DNA of 27,728 nt, taken from contig DAITAC010000057.1 of the NCBI GenBank assembly GCA_036824465.1, forward strand, positions 1-27,728. The letters are read 5' to 3'. Made by a program: the position numbers and the translations under genes. Position 1 is the first letter of the stretch; each line of letters begins with the position of its first letter. The DNA is from JAKOQB01 sp036824465 (lineage in GTDB: Bacteria > Pseudomonadota > Gammaproteobacteria > Burkholderiales > Burkholderiaceae_F). The notes beneath the pieces are model-generated. The model did not search any database and was not told where the DNA came from. It saw only the letters and a list, made by a program, of their open reading frames with translations. Shown piece by piece: positions 8,167-16,988 of the stretch.

Positions 8167-11100
8167 GCGACTACCTCGCCGACGATCGCGCGATTGATGG
8201 AACCGAGTTCACGCGTCGCGCGTGCGATCCGCATGCGAGCGTCGTGGTCGAAGCGTGCGCCGGCAGCGGCAAGACGTGGCTTTTGGTGAGCCGCATCGTG
8301 CGGTTGTTGCTGGCCGGCGCCGCGCCCGGCGAAATCCTTGCCATCACCTTCACGCGTCGAGCGGCCCAGGAAATGCGCGCGCGATTGCTGAAGGACCTGC
8401 GGGACCTGGCGCGGGCGAATGATGCAGAGGTCGTGGACTTCCTGCAGCAGCGCGGCTTGGCCGCGGCCGAGGCGCGTTCCGCAATTGAGGCCGCGCGCAG
8501 TCTGTACGAGCGGGTGCTGACCGCGCGCGTGCCGCTGACCATCGAGACTTTTCACGGCTGGTTCTGGCAACTGATCGCGCGTGCGCCCCTGGGCGCCGGC
8601 GTTCCATTCGCCCCGGTCTTGCTGGAAGCGGCCGATCGCGTGCGCGCCGACGCCTGGCTGCACTTCAGCGCCTTGCTGGTTCGTCCTCAGCACCTCGCCG
8701 AGCGCGCCGCGTGGGAGTCGCTGATCGACGATGTCGGCGAAAGCGCCGCGCGCAAGCTGCTGGAGCAGTTTCTGCAAAAGCGGGCAGAGTGGTGGAGCTT
8801 CGCGGCCGGCGATGAGGACAGCGCCGTCGCGCGCGCACTCGCGCCACTGCGCGTTGCCGGCGAGGACGACCCGCGCACCGGCATCCGGACGCCTGACTTC
8901 GCCGACGCGGTTCAATCGCTGCTTGACCTCTGGCTGTCGATCGATCACCCGGGCAAGCTGATCGGCGAAGCGATTGCGCGGGCGCAGGCCTGGATAAGTA
9001 CGGTGGCGGCCGATGCGGTGCAGGATTTCAATGACGCTTGCCTCATCGTTCTGACGCAAAAGGGCACGCCGCGCGACATTCTGCTGCCCGAGAAGATCGG
9101 CAAGAAGCTGCCGGTGCCGGCGGAGCGTTATGCGGCTGCGCACGCGCGCGCGGTCGAAATCCTCGAACGGGTACGCGCGGCCCATCGCACCTGGCGCGCG
9201 CTGAAGATGAACGAGGCCGCGCTCGCCTGCGGACGCCTGCTGATCGCCGCCTACCAGCGGCTGAAGGATCAACAGCAGGCGGTCGATTTCACCGATCTCG
9301 AATGGCATGCGCATCGGCTGCTGGCCGATCCGGAAAATGCCGCGTACATGCAGGTGCGGCTGGACGCGCGCTACCGCCATATCCTGCTCGACGAGTTCCA
9401 GGACACCAATCCGCTGCAGTGGCAGGTGCTGCAAGCGTGGCTGGATGGCTATGGCGAGCTTGAAGCGTCGCCCGCGACCGATGAATCCGGCGGCCGGCCG
9501 AGCGTGTTCATCGTCGGCGACCCCAAACAGTCGATCTATCGTTTCCGCCGCGCGGAGCCGCGCGTGTTTGCCGCTGCGCTCGAACTGTTGCAGCGTGACT
9601 TCGGTGCCGCGCATCTGCGTACCAACGTGACCCGGCGCAACGCGCGGTCGGTGATCGATGTGCTCAATCTTGCGCTGCCGGGCAACAACCCGCTGTATCA
9701 GCCACAGAGCACGCGCGCCGATGTGACCGGTGCCTTCGTGCTGCTGCCCTTGATGCGGCCCGACGGGACGCCCGCTGCGGGTGCGGACGCGCTGGGCATC
9801 GAACTGCGCGACGTGCTGACCGTTCCGCGCGTCGAGCGCGACAGCGAAACGCGCTATCGGGAGGGCCGTGTGTTGGCCAACGAGATCGCACACTGGGTGG
9901 CTAACGTCCGCGTCGACGAGAACGACGGCACACGCGCCGGTCGCTGGTCGGACGTGCTGCTGCTGGTGCGCCGGCGCACGCACCTCGCGAAGTACGAACG
10001 CGCGCTGCGCGACGCCGGCGTGCCCTTTGTCAGTGATCGGCGTGGCGGACTGCTGGCCACGCTCGAGGCCGATGACCTGACCGCATTGCTCCAGTTCCTG
10101 ACCGCGCCCTTCGCCGACCTGAAGCTTGCGCATGCGCTGCGCTCGCCGATCTTCGGCTGCGGCGACGCGGATCTGATACTGCTCGCTTCAACCGCCGGTG
10201 CGAGCTGGTGGCAGCGCCTGCAGGCATTGGATGACACGGCATCGACCACCCTCGCGCGCGCCCGGCGACTGCTGCAATGGTGGCTCGATCTTGCCGGTGT
10301 GCTGCCGGTGCATGATCTGCTCGACCGCATTTACTTCGAGGGCGACGTGCGGCGCCGGTACGCCACCGTTGCGCCGGCGGCGTTGCATGCGCAAATGCAG
10401 GCGAACCTCGATGCCTTCATCGAACTTGCGCTGGCCATTGACGCCGGCCGTTATCCGAGCCTGCCGCGTTTCATCGATGAACTGGCGGGGCTGAAGCAGG
10501 GTGCGGCCGATGAGGCGCCGGACGAAGGCGCGGCGAGCGTCGACGACGCCGTCCGCGTGATGACGATTCACGGCGCGAAGGGGCTGGAAGCCGAGGTCGT
10601 TGTGCTGGCTGACGCGCACGCGAACCCAGCGCCCGACGGCGAAGGCGTGCTCGTTGTCTGGCCGCCGCAGGCGAGCGCTCCGCAGCACGTCTCGCTGGTG
10701 GCACGCGGTGCCGATGCGGTCGATCCGGCTCGCGCCGCGTGGTTTGCCCAAGAAGACGCGCAACGCGTTCAGGAAGACTGGAACCTGTTGTATGTTGCCG
10801 CCACTCGGGCAAGGCAGGTGCTGATTGTGTCCGGCTCGGCGCCGGCTAAAGGCACGCTCGAAGCCACCTGGTACGCACGCCTGCAATGTGCCGCGCACCT
10901 TTCAGCCGGCGCAGCCGAGGTCCAGCCGCGGCCTCCCATTTCTTCGATTCGCCTTGTGCGTGACTTCCTGCCCGAGCCGCTTCCCACCGGCACTCGCATC
11001 GCCGCGGCGCCGGATACCGAAGCGCTGCGGCTGGGACGCGCCTGGCACTCAATGCTTGAGCAGGGCGACGCCGGATCGATTGACGCCATCGCGCGTGAAC

Positions 11101-11429
11101 ATGCGCTGACGCGCGAGCAGGCCGAGCGTGTCTCCGCTGCGGCGGCGCGCGTGCACGCCCGGCTTCCTCAATTCTTTGTCGCCGCGGCCGAGGCAGAACT
11201 CGAACTTGTCGCTGCCGATGGTGAACTGCTGCGCGTCGATCGTCTCGTCGAGCACGACGATGCGTTGTGGATCATCGACTTCAAGTGGCGCATCAGCGAC
11301 GCCGAACGGGCGCAGTACGAAGCGCAGGTGCGACGCTATGCCGAGGTGCTGCGCGCGATCCGCCGCGACAAGCCAGTCAGGACAGCGCTCGTCACCGCCG
11401 GCGGCGAGGTGATCGAAGTCGCGGTGTAA
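8163..11429 (+). CDS. addA: AddA/RecB-type UvrD helicase-nuclease
   Basis: Superfamily I DNA helicase with a C-terminal nuclease domain, 1088 residues, forming a complex with the preceding AddB-like protein. The helicase motifs appear in order: Walker A ACAGSGKTW (residues 31-39), motif Ia FTRRAAQEMR, Walker B LLDEFQDTN (410-414 is DEFQD), motif III VGDPKQSIYRFR (from 451), motif V TIHGAKGLEAE (from 801) and motif VI VAATRAR. The nuclease domain near the end has Asp1026 (RVDRLV) and Asp1039-Phe-Lys1041 (IIDFKW), so it should be catalytic. Both subunits therefore carry a nuclease, as in AddAB rather than RecBCD. It starts in an ATGA overlap with addB. There is an 81-base gap to the phosphonate-type transporter genes, which look like a separate unit. 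Confidence 0.93.
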   Translation: MSDYLADDRAIDGTEFTRRACDPHASVVVEACAGSGKTWLLVSRIVRLLLAGAAPGEILAITFTRRAAQEMRARLLKDLRDLARANDAEVVDFLQQRGLAAAEARSAIEAARSLYERVLTARVPLTIETFHGWFWQLIARAPLGAGVPFAPVLLEAADRVRADAWLHFSALLVRPQHLAERAAWESLIDDVGESAARKLLEQFLQKRAEWWSFAAGDEDSAVARALAPLRVAGEDDPRTGIRTPDFADAVQSLLDLWLSIDHPGKLIGEAIARAQAWISTVAADAVQDFNDACLIVLTQKGTPRDILLPEKIGKKLPVPAERYAAAHARAVEILERVRAAHRTWRALKMNEAALACGRLLIAAYQRLKDQQQAVDFTDLEWHAHRLLADPENAAYMQVRLDARYRHILLDEFQDTNPLQWQVLQAWLDGYGELEASPATDESGGRPSVFIVGDPKQSIYRFRRAEPRVFAAALELLQRDFGAAHLRTNVTRRNARSVIDVLNLALPGNNPLYQPQSTRADVTGAFVLLPLMRPDGTPAAGADALGIELRDVLTVPRVERDSETRYREGRVLANEIAHWVANVRVDENDGTRAGRWSDVLLLVRRRTHLAKYERALRDAGVPFVSDRRGGLLATLEADDLTALLQFLTAPFADLKLAHALRSPIFGCGDADLILLASTAGASWWQRLQALDDTASTTLARARRLLQWWLDLAGVLPVHDLLDRIYFEGDVRRRYATVAPAALHAQMQANLDAFIELALAIDAGRYPSLPRFIDELAGLKQGAADEAPDEGAASVDDAVRVMTIHGAKGLEAEVVVLADAHANPAPDGEGVLVVWPPQASAPQHVSLVARGADAVDPARAAWFAQEDAQRVQEDWNLLYVAATRARQVLIVSGSAPAKGTLEATWYARLQCAAHLSAGAAEVQPRPPISSIRLVRDFLPEPLPTGTRIAAAPDTEALRLGRAWHSMLEQGDAGSIDAIAREHALTREQAERVSAAAARVHARLPQFFVAAAEAELELVAADGELLRVDRLVEHDDALWIIDFKWRISDAERAQYEAQVRRYAEVLRAIRRDKPVRTALVTAGGEVIEVAV

Positions 11430-11510
11430 GGCGTCGGGGTTGCCTGTTGTCGCGCCGAATTCCGCGTGTCTTCTGTCACAATTCCCGCACAAGAATTGGA
11501 GGAGCCCACC

Positions 11511-12533
11511 ATGATTCAAATCGCTCGCGTGCTCGCCGTCGTTGCGCTGGCCGTCGTCTCGTCTTCCACGTTTGCCCAGGACTGCAAAAGCCGCGGCGAC
11601 CTCGATCCGCTCTACTGCGACGATAACGGCGACCTGGTCGCCGACACACCAAAGGACGCCAGGAAACTCAAGAACCCCAACACGCTCGTATTCACCTATA
11701 CCCCGGTGGAAGATCCCGCGGTGTACGAGAAGATCTTCAAGCCCTTCACCGACCACCTTGCGCAGTGCACTGGTAAGCGGGTGGTCTTCTATCAGGTGCA
11801 GTCCAACGCCGCCGAAATCGAAGCGATGCGTTCCGGGCGGCTGCATGTCGGCGGCTTTTCCACCGGCCCGACCGCATTTGCCGTCAACATCGCCGGGGCA
11901 GTGCCGTTTGCGATCAAGGGCTATGAGAAGGACTTCCAAGGCTACAACCTGATCGTGATCGTCAAGAAGGACAGCCCGTTCCAGAAGCTCACCGATCTGA
12001 AGGGCAAGAAGGTTGCACACACCTCGCCGTCGTCGAACTCCGGCCACATGGCGCCGATGGCACTGTTCCCGAAGGAAGGGCTGGCGCCCGAGAAGGACTA
12101 CAAGATCATCTTCTCCGGCAAGCACGACCAGTCGGTGATGGGTGTGAACTCGGGTGACTATGACGCGGCCGCGGTTGCTTCCGACGTGTTCCACCGGATG
12201 GCGGGCCGCGGGCAGGTGAAGGAAGAGAATTTCCGCATCATCTACCAGAGCCCGAAATTCCCGACCTCGTCATTCGCGTACGCGCATGACCTCGAGCCGG
12301 CGTTCCGCGACAAGATGGTCAAGTGCTTCTACGACTATCGCTACACCGAGGACATGAAGAAGGCATTCGACGGCGCCGACCGCTTCTATCCGATCAACTA
12401 CAAGGAGCACTGGGCCGTCGTGCGGCAGGTCGCGGAGGCGGGCGGCGAGAAGTTCAACAGCGCCGCCTACGAGAAGGAAAGCAAGCGCGAGGAAGACGCG
12501 CGCAAGAAGGCCGCTGAAGAGAAGAAGAAGTAG
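11511..12533 (+). CDS. PhnD-family phosphonate/phosphite-type ABC transporter binding protein 1
   Basis: Periplasmic binding protein of a phosphonate/phosphite/phosphate-type importer, 340 residues. ATG 11511 follows a strong GGAGGAG and begins a clear signal peptide ending in SSSTFAQ. The ligand-site motif SSNSGHMAP (family pattern S-x-S-G) is present, after LKGKKVAHTS. The mature N-terminus carries an acidic CDDNGDLVADTPKD segment that resembles thrombospondin-3-type calcium loops. It and the next protein share four cysteines, probably two disulfides. The C-terminus is an unusual Lys/Glu-rich tail (AAEEKKK). It is the first gene of a five-gene transport operon. The substrate is not fixed by sequence: phosphonate, phosphite or another small oxyanion ester are all possible. 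No C-P lyase or phosphonatase gene is nearby. Confidence 0.9.
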   Translation: MIQIARVLAVVALAVVSSSTFAQDCKSRGDLDPLYCDDNGDLVADTPKDARKLKNPNTLVFTYTPVEDPAVYEKIFKPFTDHLAQCTGKRVVFYQVQSNAAEIEAMRSGRLHVGGFSTGPTAFAVNIAGAVPFAIKGYEKDFQGYNLIVIVKKDSPFQKLTDLKGKKVAHTSPSSNSGHMAPMALFPKEGLAPEKDYKIIFSGKHDQSVMGVNSGDYDAAAVASDVFHRMAGRGQVKEENFRIIYQSPKFPTSSFAYAHDLEPAFRDKMVKCFYDYRYTEDMKKAFDGADRFYPINYKEHWAVVRQVAEAGGEKFNSAAYEKESKREEDARKKAAEEKKK

Positions 12534-12541
12534 GAGCGGCC

Positions 12542-13555
12542 ATGCGAACGCTTCGTCTTGCGCTGGCGACGCTCACTGCCGCGTTCGTCTTGCCCGCGTA
12601 TGCGCAGGACACCTGCAGGAATCGCGGCCAGCTCGACACGCCATTTTGCGACGACAACGGCGACCTGCTGGCCGACACGCCGAAGGACCCGGCGAAGCAG
12701 AAGAACCCGGACACGCTGTTCTTCACCAACTCGCCGCTCGACGATCCCGCGGTCTTCAACAAGCTGCTGCAGCCGTTCATCGATCACCTGGCAACCTGCA
12801 CCGGCAAGAAGGTCCGCTATTACGACGTGTACTCCAGCGCGGCGGCGATCGAGGCGATGCGCGCAGGGCGCATGCATCTGGGCACGATGTCCTCCGGCGA
12901 CACCGCGTTCGCGGTCAACGTCGCGGGCGCCATTCCCATCGGCATTCGCGGCGACGCGAGCGGTCCGCAGGGCTACCAACTGTGGATGATCGTGAAGAAG
13001 GACAGCCCATACCAGAAGCTTTCCGATCTGAAAGGTAAGCGAGTCGCACACACCACGCCGTCGTCGAACTCGGGCAACCTCGCGCCGCGCGCGCTTTTTC
13101 CTGCCGAGGGATTGGTACCGGACAAGGACTACAAGGTCTTTTTCTCCGGCAAGCACGAGAACTCGATCGCGGGCGTGGCCGCCGGCGACTACGACGCCGC
13201 GCCGATCGCGCACGACATCCTGGTGCGGATGTCCGAGCGCGGCGTGTTCCGGATGGACGACTTCCGCATCATCTGGAAGAGCCAGAACTTCGCACCCGGC
13301 GGGCTTTCGATGGCGCACGATCTCGCGCCGGCGCTGCAGCAGAAGATCCGCGAATGCACGTACGCGTTCCGCTACCCGCCCGAGATGCAGAAGGGCTTCC
13401 AGGGCGCGGACCGCTGGCTGCCGATCGACTACAAGAAGGACTGGGAACTCGTGCGTCGCGTGGCGCAGGAAAGCGGCCAGAGCTTCACCCGCGCTGCTTT
13501 CGACAAGGAAAAAGCGCACGCTGATTTGGCAAAAGACGCGGCGTCGAAGAAATGA
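12542..13555 (+). CDS. PhnD-family phosphonate/phosphite-type ABC transporter binding protein 2
   Basis: Paralogue of the preceding binding protein, 337 residues, 8 bases downstream of it with AGGAG overlapping the upstream stop region. It has a signal peptide ending in LPAYAQD, the same acidic CDDNGDLLADTPKD segment, the four shared cysteines and the ligand motif SSNSGNLAP. Differences fall in the presumed pocket: GTMSSGDTAFAVN here against GGFSTGPTAFAVN in the first copy, and RALFPAEG against MALFPKEG. The two copies may bind different ligands. Its stop overlaps the ATPase ATG by four bases, so it is part of the same operon. The pair looks like an old tandem duplication that has since diverged. 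Confidence 0.9.
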   Translation: MRTLRLALATLTAAFVLPAYAQDTCRNRGQLDTPFCDDNGDLLADTPKDPAKQKNPDTLFFTNSPLDDPAVFNKLLQPFIDHLATCTGKKVRYYDVYSSAAAIEAMRAGRMHLGTMSSGDTAFAVNVAGAIPIGIRGDASGPQGYQLWMIVKKDSPYQKLSDLKGKRVAHTTPSSNSGNLAPRALFPAEGLVPDKDYKVFFSGKHENSIAGVAAGDYDAAPIAHDILVRMSERGVFRMDDFRIIWKSQNFAPGGLSMAHDLAPALQQKIRECTYAFRYPPEMQKGFQGADRWLPIDYKKDWELVRRVAQESGQSFTRAAFDKEKAHADLAKDAASKK

Positions 13556-14310
13556 GTACGGCGCTGGCCGTGCGCGGCCTCGTCAAGGAGTACGTGCGGG
13601 GCAAGCGCGTGCTCGACGGCATCACGCTGGACTTCGCGGCGGCCGGAATGACCGCGATCATCGGCGCATCGGGCACCGGCAAATCCACGTTGCTTCGCTG
13701 CGTGAACCGGCTCGTCGAGCCGACTGCGGGCGAGATCCTCTTCGGCGGACGCGACATCGCACCGCTGAAGGGCCGCGAACTGCGCGAGGCACGGCGCGAG
13801 ATCGGCATGGTGTTCCAGGAGTACAACCTGGTCGAGCGCCTGACCGTGATGGAAAACCTGTTGTCGGGCCGGCTCGGCTACGTGCCCGCACACAAGGCGT
13901 GGCTGCGGCGCTTTCCGCAGCAGGACATCGATCGCGCGTTCGACCTGCTCGATCAGGTGGGGCTGACGGGCTTCGCCAACCAGCGCGCCGATGCGCTGTC
14001 CGGGGGCCAGCGCCAGCGCGTCGGCATTGCGCGCGCGGTGATGCAGAACCCGAAGTTGCTGCTTGCCGATGAGCCCACGTCCTCGCTCGACCCCCGGACC
14101 TCGGTCGAAATCATGGAACTGCTGTGCGAAGTGGGCCGCCGCCATGCGATTCCGGTGATCGTCAACATGCACGACGTGGATCTCGCGCGCCGCTTTGCCG
14201 AGCGCATCATCGGCATGTCGGGTGGCAAGGTCGTGTTCGACGCAACGGCGGCGGAACTGAACGATGACGAACTGAAGAAGATCTACGGCGGCGCGTCGTG
14301 GCTGGCTTGA
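13552..14310 (+). CDS. phnC: Phosphonate-type ABC transporter ATP-binding protein
   Basis: Cytoplasmic ATPase that powers the importer, 252 residues. All nucleotide-binding motifs are intact: Walker A GASGTGKST (residues 38-46), Q-loop glutamine 89 (MVFQEYNL), signature LSGGQRQR (149-156), Walker B LLLADEP (169-175) and the switch histidine 207. The sequence follows PhnC, with the long LSGRLGYVP insertion typical of phosphonate importers between Q-loop and signature. Its ATG overlaps the upstream stop by four bases, and its end overlaps the first permease by 13 bases. Confidence 0.93.
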   Translation: MSTALAVRGLVKEYVRGKRVLDGITLDFAAAGMTAIIGASGTGKSTLLRCVNRLVEPTAGEILFGGRDIAPLKGRELREARREIGMVFQEYNLVERLTVMENLLSGRLGYVPAHKAWLRRFPQQDIDRAFDLLDQVGLTGFANQRADALSGGQRQRVGIARAVMQNPKLLLADEPTSSLDPRTSVEIMELLCEVGRRHAIPVIVNMHDVDLARRFAERIIGMSGGKVVFDATAAELNDDELKKIYGGASWLA

Positions 14311-15113
14311 CTGCACCTGCGGCGCGTCTCGCGTTCCGTCCCAACTGGTGGGCGCGCATCGGCTGGGTGCTGCTGGCCGTCTATGTGGTGTATGCGTTCG
14401 GCCGGCTTGACTTCAACTGGCCGCGCTTTCTGGTAGGACTGGACAATGGGGCCCGCTTCATCGGCCGCATGCTGCCGCCGCGCATTGCGCAGCCCGATTC
14501 GCTGCTCAAGGGCCTGACAGAGTCGCTCGAAATTGCGGTCCTTGCTTCGTTCATCGGCATCATGCTGTCATTGCCGATCGGTCTGTTCGCGGCGAGAAAC
14601 CTCATGCCGACGTGGGCCAGCTGGCCGGCGCGCGCACTGATCGCCGCGGCGCGGTCGTTTCACCCGGTGATCGTCGCGATCATCTTCGTCAAGGCGGTGG
14701 GCTTTGGCGCACTCGCCGGCATCTGTGCGCTGGTGCTCGGGTCGATCGGATTCATCGGCAAACTCTTTGCCGAGGCGATCGAGGAGATTTCACTCAAGCA
14801 GGTCGAGGCGATCCGCGCCACCGGCGCCTCGTTCATGAACGTGATCGCCTTCGGCGTGATGCCGCAGGTGTTCAGCCGCTTCATCGGCTTCTCCACCTAC
14901 CAGCTCGATTCGAACCTGCGCAATTCGACGATGGTCGGCATCGTCGGCGCCGGCGGCATCGGCGGCACGCTGTTTTCTGCATTCCAGAGATTCGACTACG
15001 ACTTCGTTGCCGCGATCCTGCTTGCGATCATTGCCATGATCATGGTCGGCGAGGTGCTCGCGACCTGGGTGCGCGGCGTTTTCCTCGAGCGCGGCAAGGT
15101 CGACGAAGAGTGA
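14298..15113 (+). CDS. phnE: Phosphonate-type ABC transporter permease 1
   Basis: Inner-membrane permease, 271 residues, with about six hydrophobic segments. The cytoplasmic coupling (EAA-like) loop reads QVEAIRATGASFMNVIAFG at about residues 169-187, and the segment VGAGGIGGTL lies near the C-terminus. The start is a GTG at 14298 inside the end of the ATPase gene. No ATG fits the expected N-terminus; a TTG at 14307 is the only close alternative. It probably forms a heterodimer with the second permease. The substrate follows whatever the binding proteins deliver. Confidence 0.9.
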   Translation: MAGLTAPAARLAFRPNWWARIGWVLLAVYVVYAFGRLDFNWPRFLVGLDNGARFIGRMLPPRIAQPDSLLKGLTESLEIAVLASFIGIMLSLPIGLFAARNLMPTWASWPARALIAAARSFHPVIVAIIFVKAVGFGALAGICALVLGSIGFIGKLFAEAIEEISLKQVEAIRATGASFMNVIAFGVMPQVFSRFIGFSTYQLDSNLRNSTMVGIVGAGGIGGTLFSAFQRFDYDFVAAILLAIIAMIMVGEVLATWVRGVFLERGKVDEE

Positions 15114-15120
15114 TACGGAG

Positions 15121-15933
15121 ATGAACGCCGCGCTCGATCACGTCGAGGCACGCACCTGGCGGCGCTTCACGCCGCGCCAGCGGCTGGCGCGCTTCGCGAT
15201 CTACATCGTGATCGTCGCGGCGATCATCGCCTCTGCGCGTACCGTCGAGGTGATTCCGGAATTCCTGATCGACGCGCCCGAGCAGGTGCAGGACCTGCTG
15301 CAACGAATGTGGCCGATCGCGTGGAGCCACTATCCAGGCGGCGTGCACGACGCGCTGATGGAGACGATCCACATCGCCACGCTTGGCACGATCTTCGCGA
15401 TCGTGATGGCGCTGCCGATCGGGCTCGCGGCCGCCTACAACGTGGTGCCGAGCCGCACGGTCAACTACATCGCCAAGCTGCTGCTGGTGTCGAGCCGCTC
15501 AGTCAACTCGCTGGTATGGGCACTGCTGTTCGTCGCGATCTTCGGTCCCGGCGCGCTCGCCGGCACGCTCGCGATCGCGTTTCGTTCGATCGGCTTCGTG
15601 GGGAAACTCTTCGGTGAAGCGCTGGAGGAAGCCAACCGCGGCACGATTGAGGCGCTCGAAGCCACCGGCGCACCATGGACTTCGCGCCTGGCATGGGGCT
15701 ACTGGCCGCAGGTGAAACCCGCGTTCTGGTCGATCGCGCTGTTCCGCTGGGACATCAACGTGCGCGAGTCCGCCGTGCTCGGCCTCGTGGGCGCCGGCGG
15801 CATCGGCATGGCGCTCGATACCGCGCTGAACCTCTTTCAGTGGAACCGTGTGGCGATGGTGTTGTTCTCGATCTTCGCGGTGGTCGTGATTGCGGAGATC
15901 GTGGTCACCCAGATTCGGAAGCGGATTATCTGA
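15121..15933 (+). CDS. phnE: Phosphonate-type ABC transporter permease 2
   Basis: Second inner-membrane permease, 270 residues, starting at ATG 15121 after ACGGAG and 7 bases downstream of the first permease. It has several hydrophobic segments, the coupling-loop sequence GTIEALEATGAPWTSRLAWG and the late motif VGAGGIGMAL. The two permeases are clearly related but differ throughout, so a heterodimeric channel is likely. This is the last gene of the transport operon. It converges on the dehydrogenase gene with only about 29 bases between stops. I see no strong terminator in that gap. Confidence 0.9.
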   Translation: MNAALDHVEARTWRRFTPRQRLARFAIYIVIVAAIIASARTVEVIPEFLIDAPEQVQDLLQRMWPIAWSHYPGGVHDALMETIHIATLGTIFAIVMALPIGLAAAYNVVPSRTVNYIAKLLLVSSRSVNSLVWALLFVAIFGPGALAGTLAIAFRSIGFVGKLFGEALEEANRGTIEALEATGAPWTSRLAWGYWPQVKPAFWSIALFRWDINVRESAVLGLVGAGGIGMALDTALNLFQWNRVAMVLFSIFAVVVIAEIVVTQIRKRII

Positions 15934-15962
15934 TCGGTGGGTGGCCGGCCCCGGCTGCAGGC

Positions 15963-16973
15963 TCACGGCGCGAAGACCACACCGAAGCGCTGACTGGTCA
16001 GTCGAGGATCGCGCGACTTGACCCGCACCGGCCGACCTTCAAGGATCTCGAAGCACCGTTCGAGCGTTTCTTGCTCCAGGCGTTGCATCGCTTCGTGCGT
16101 GTAGAAGGTCAGATGGGGCATCAGGATGACGTTTTCCATCTCGTACAGTGCGCTCAGCGGATGGTCGTGGCGGGTCAGGGGTTCCTGGCCGTAGACATCG
16201 AGCGCCGCACCGGCGATCGTGCGCGCCGTCAACGCGCGCAGCAGTTCGCCTTCGTCGACGATCGCGCCGCGCGACACGTTGATGAGGAACGCGGAAGGCT
16301 TCATTGCTTGCAGTTCGCGCGCGCCGATCAGATGGTGCGTTTCGGCATTCAGCACGCAGTGAATCGAGACGAAGTCGCATTCGGCGAGCATCGCGCGCAG
16401 GTCGGTCCGCTTCTGCACGCCGGCCCGTTGCATGTCGGCCCCACTCACGTACGGGTCATAGCCGAGGACGGCCGCGCGGAATCCGGCAGCCATGCGTGCC
16501 ATGCTGCGGCCGATGCGGCCGACGCCAATCAGGCCAATCGTCTTGCCTGCGATGTCGGACGCGAGCCATTGCGAGGTTGGCCAGGCCCAGCCGTCGGACT
16601 GCATCGCGCGGGTGAGCGGCATCAGCTTCTTCGCCATTGCAATCAGCAGCGCGAACGCGCCCTCGGCGACTGTCTCCTCGGCGTAGGCGGGCACGTTGAC
16701 GACTGGAATCCGCCGCGCCTTGGCGGCCTCGATGTCGATGGCGTCGATCCCCACGCCGTACTTCACGATGCCGCGCAGATTCCGCGCCGCTTCGATCACG
16801 CGCGCGGTGATCGGCGTGTAGCACATCAGGACGATCACAGCGTCGCGCGCCGCTTCGACCACCGCGTCTTCGGTGATGCCCTCGGGCAGCAGCACCAGTT
16901 TCGCCCCATGCGCACGCAGCGCCGCGTCGATGCGCGGGCACTCGAGTTCACGGTCGGTACGGAGGATCTTCAT
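15963..16973 (-). CDS. D-isomer-specific 2-hydroxyacid dehydrogenase
   Basis: NAD(P)-dependent oxidoreductase of the phosphoglycerate/hydroxypyruvate dehydrogenase family, 336 residues. The nucleotide-binding motif is G150-V-G152-R-I-G155, with acidic Asp173 after the second strand (GYDPY), favouring NAD. The catalytic triad is present: Arg235 (NVSRGAIVDEGEL), Glu264 (YGQEP) and His287 (MPHLTFYT). The substrate-loop motif VKYGVG is the usual family form. The substrate cannot be told from sequence. It lies 15 bases downstream of the YceI gene on the same strand and converges on the phosphonate-type transporter. It is not a convincing phosphite dehydrogenase. Confidence 0.9.
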   Translation of the reverse strand: MKILRTDRELECPRIDAALRAHGAKLVLLPEGITEDAVVEAARDAVIVLMCYTPITARVIEAARNLRGIVKYGVGIDAIDIEAAKARRIPVVNVPAYAEETVAEGAFALLIAMAKKLMPLTRAMQSDGWAWPTSQWLASDIAGKTIGLIGVGRIGRSMARMAAGFRAAVLGYDPYVSGADMQRAGVQKRTDLRAMLAECDFVSIHCVLNAETHHLIGARELQAMKPSAFLINVSRGAIVDEGELLRALTARTIAGAALDVYGQEPLTRHDHPLSALYEMENVILMPHLTFYTHEAMQRLEQETLERCFEILEGRPVRVKSRDPRLTSQRFGVVFAP

Positions 16974-16988
16974 CCGCTGCCCCCAACG

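Noticed and set aside
7920..10133. 737-residue minus-strand frame opposite addB and addA
   Set aside because: It is antisense to two well-supported genes and has no recognisable motifs. Long antisense frames are common at this GC content.
15963..16973. Phosphite dehydrogenase (PtxD) next to a phosphite-type transporter
   Set aside because: The length (336 residues) and the family fit, but the substrate loop is the ordinary VKYGVG form rather than the lysine-containing loop I recall for PtxD. The rest of the sequence reads like a general 2-hydroxyacid dehydrogenase, and the gene is on the opposite strand from the transporter.
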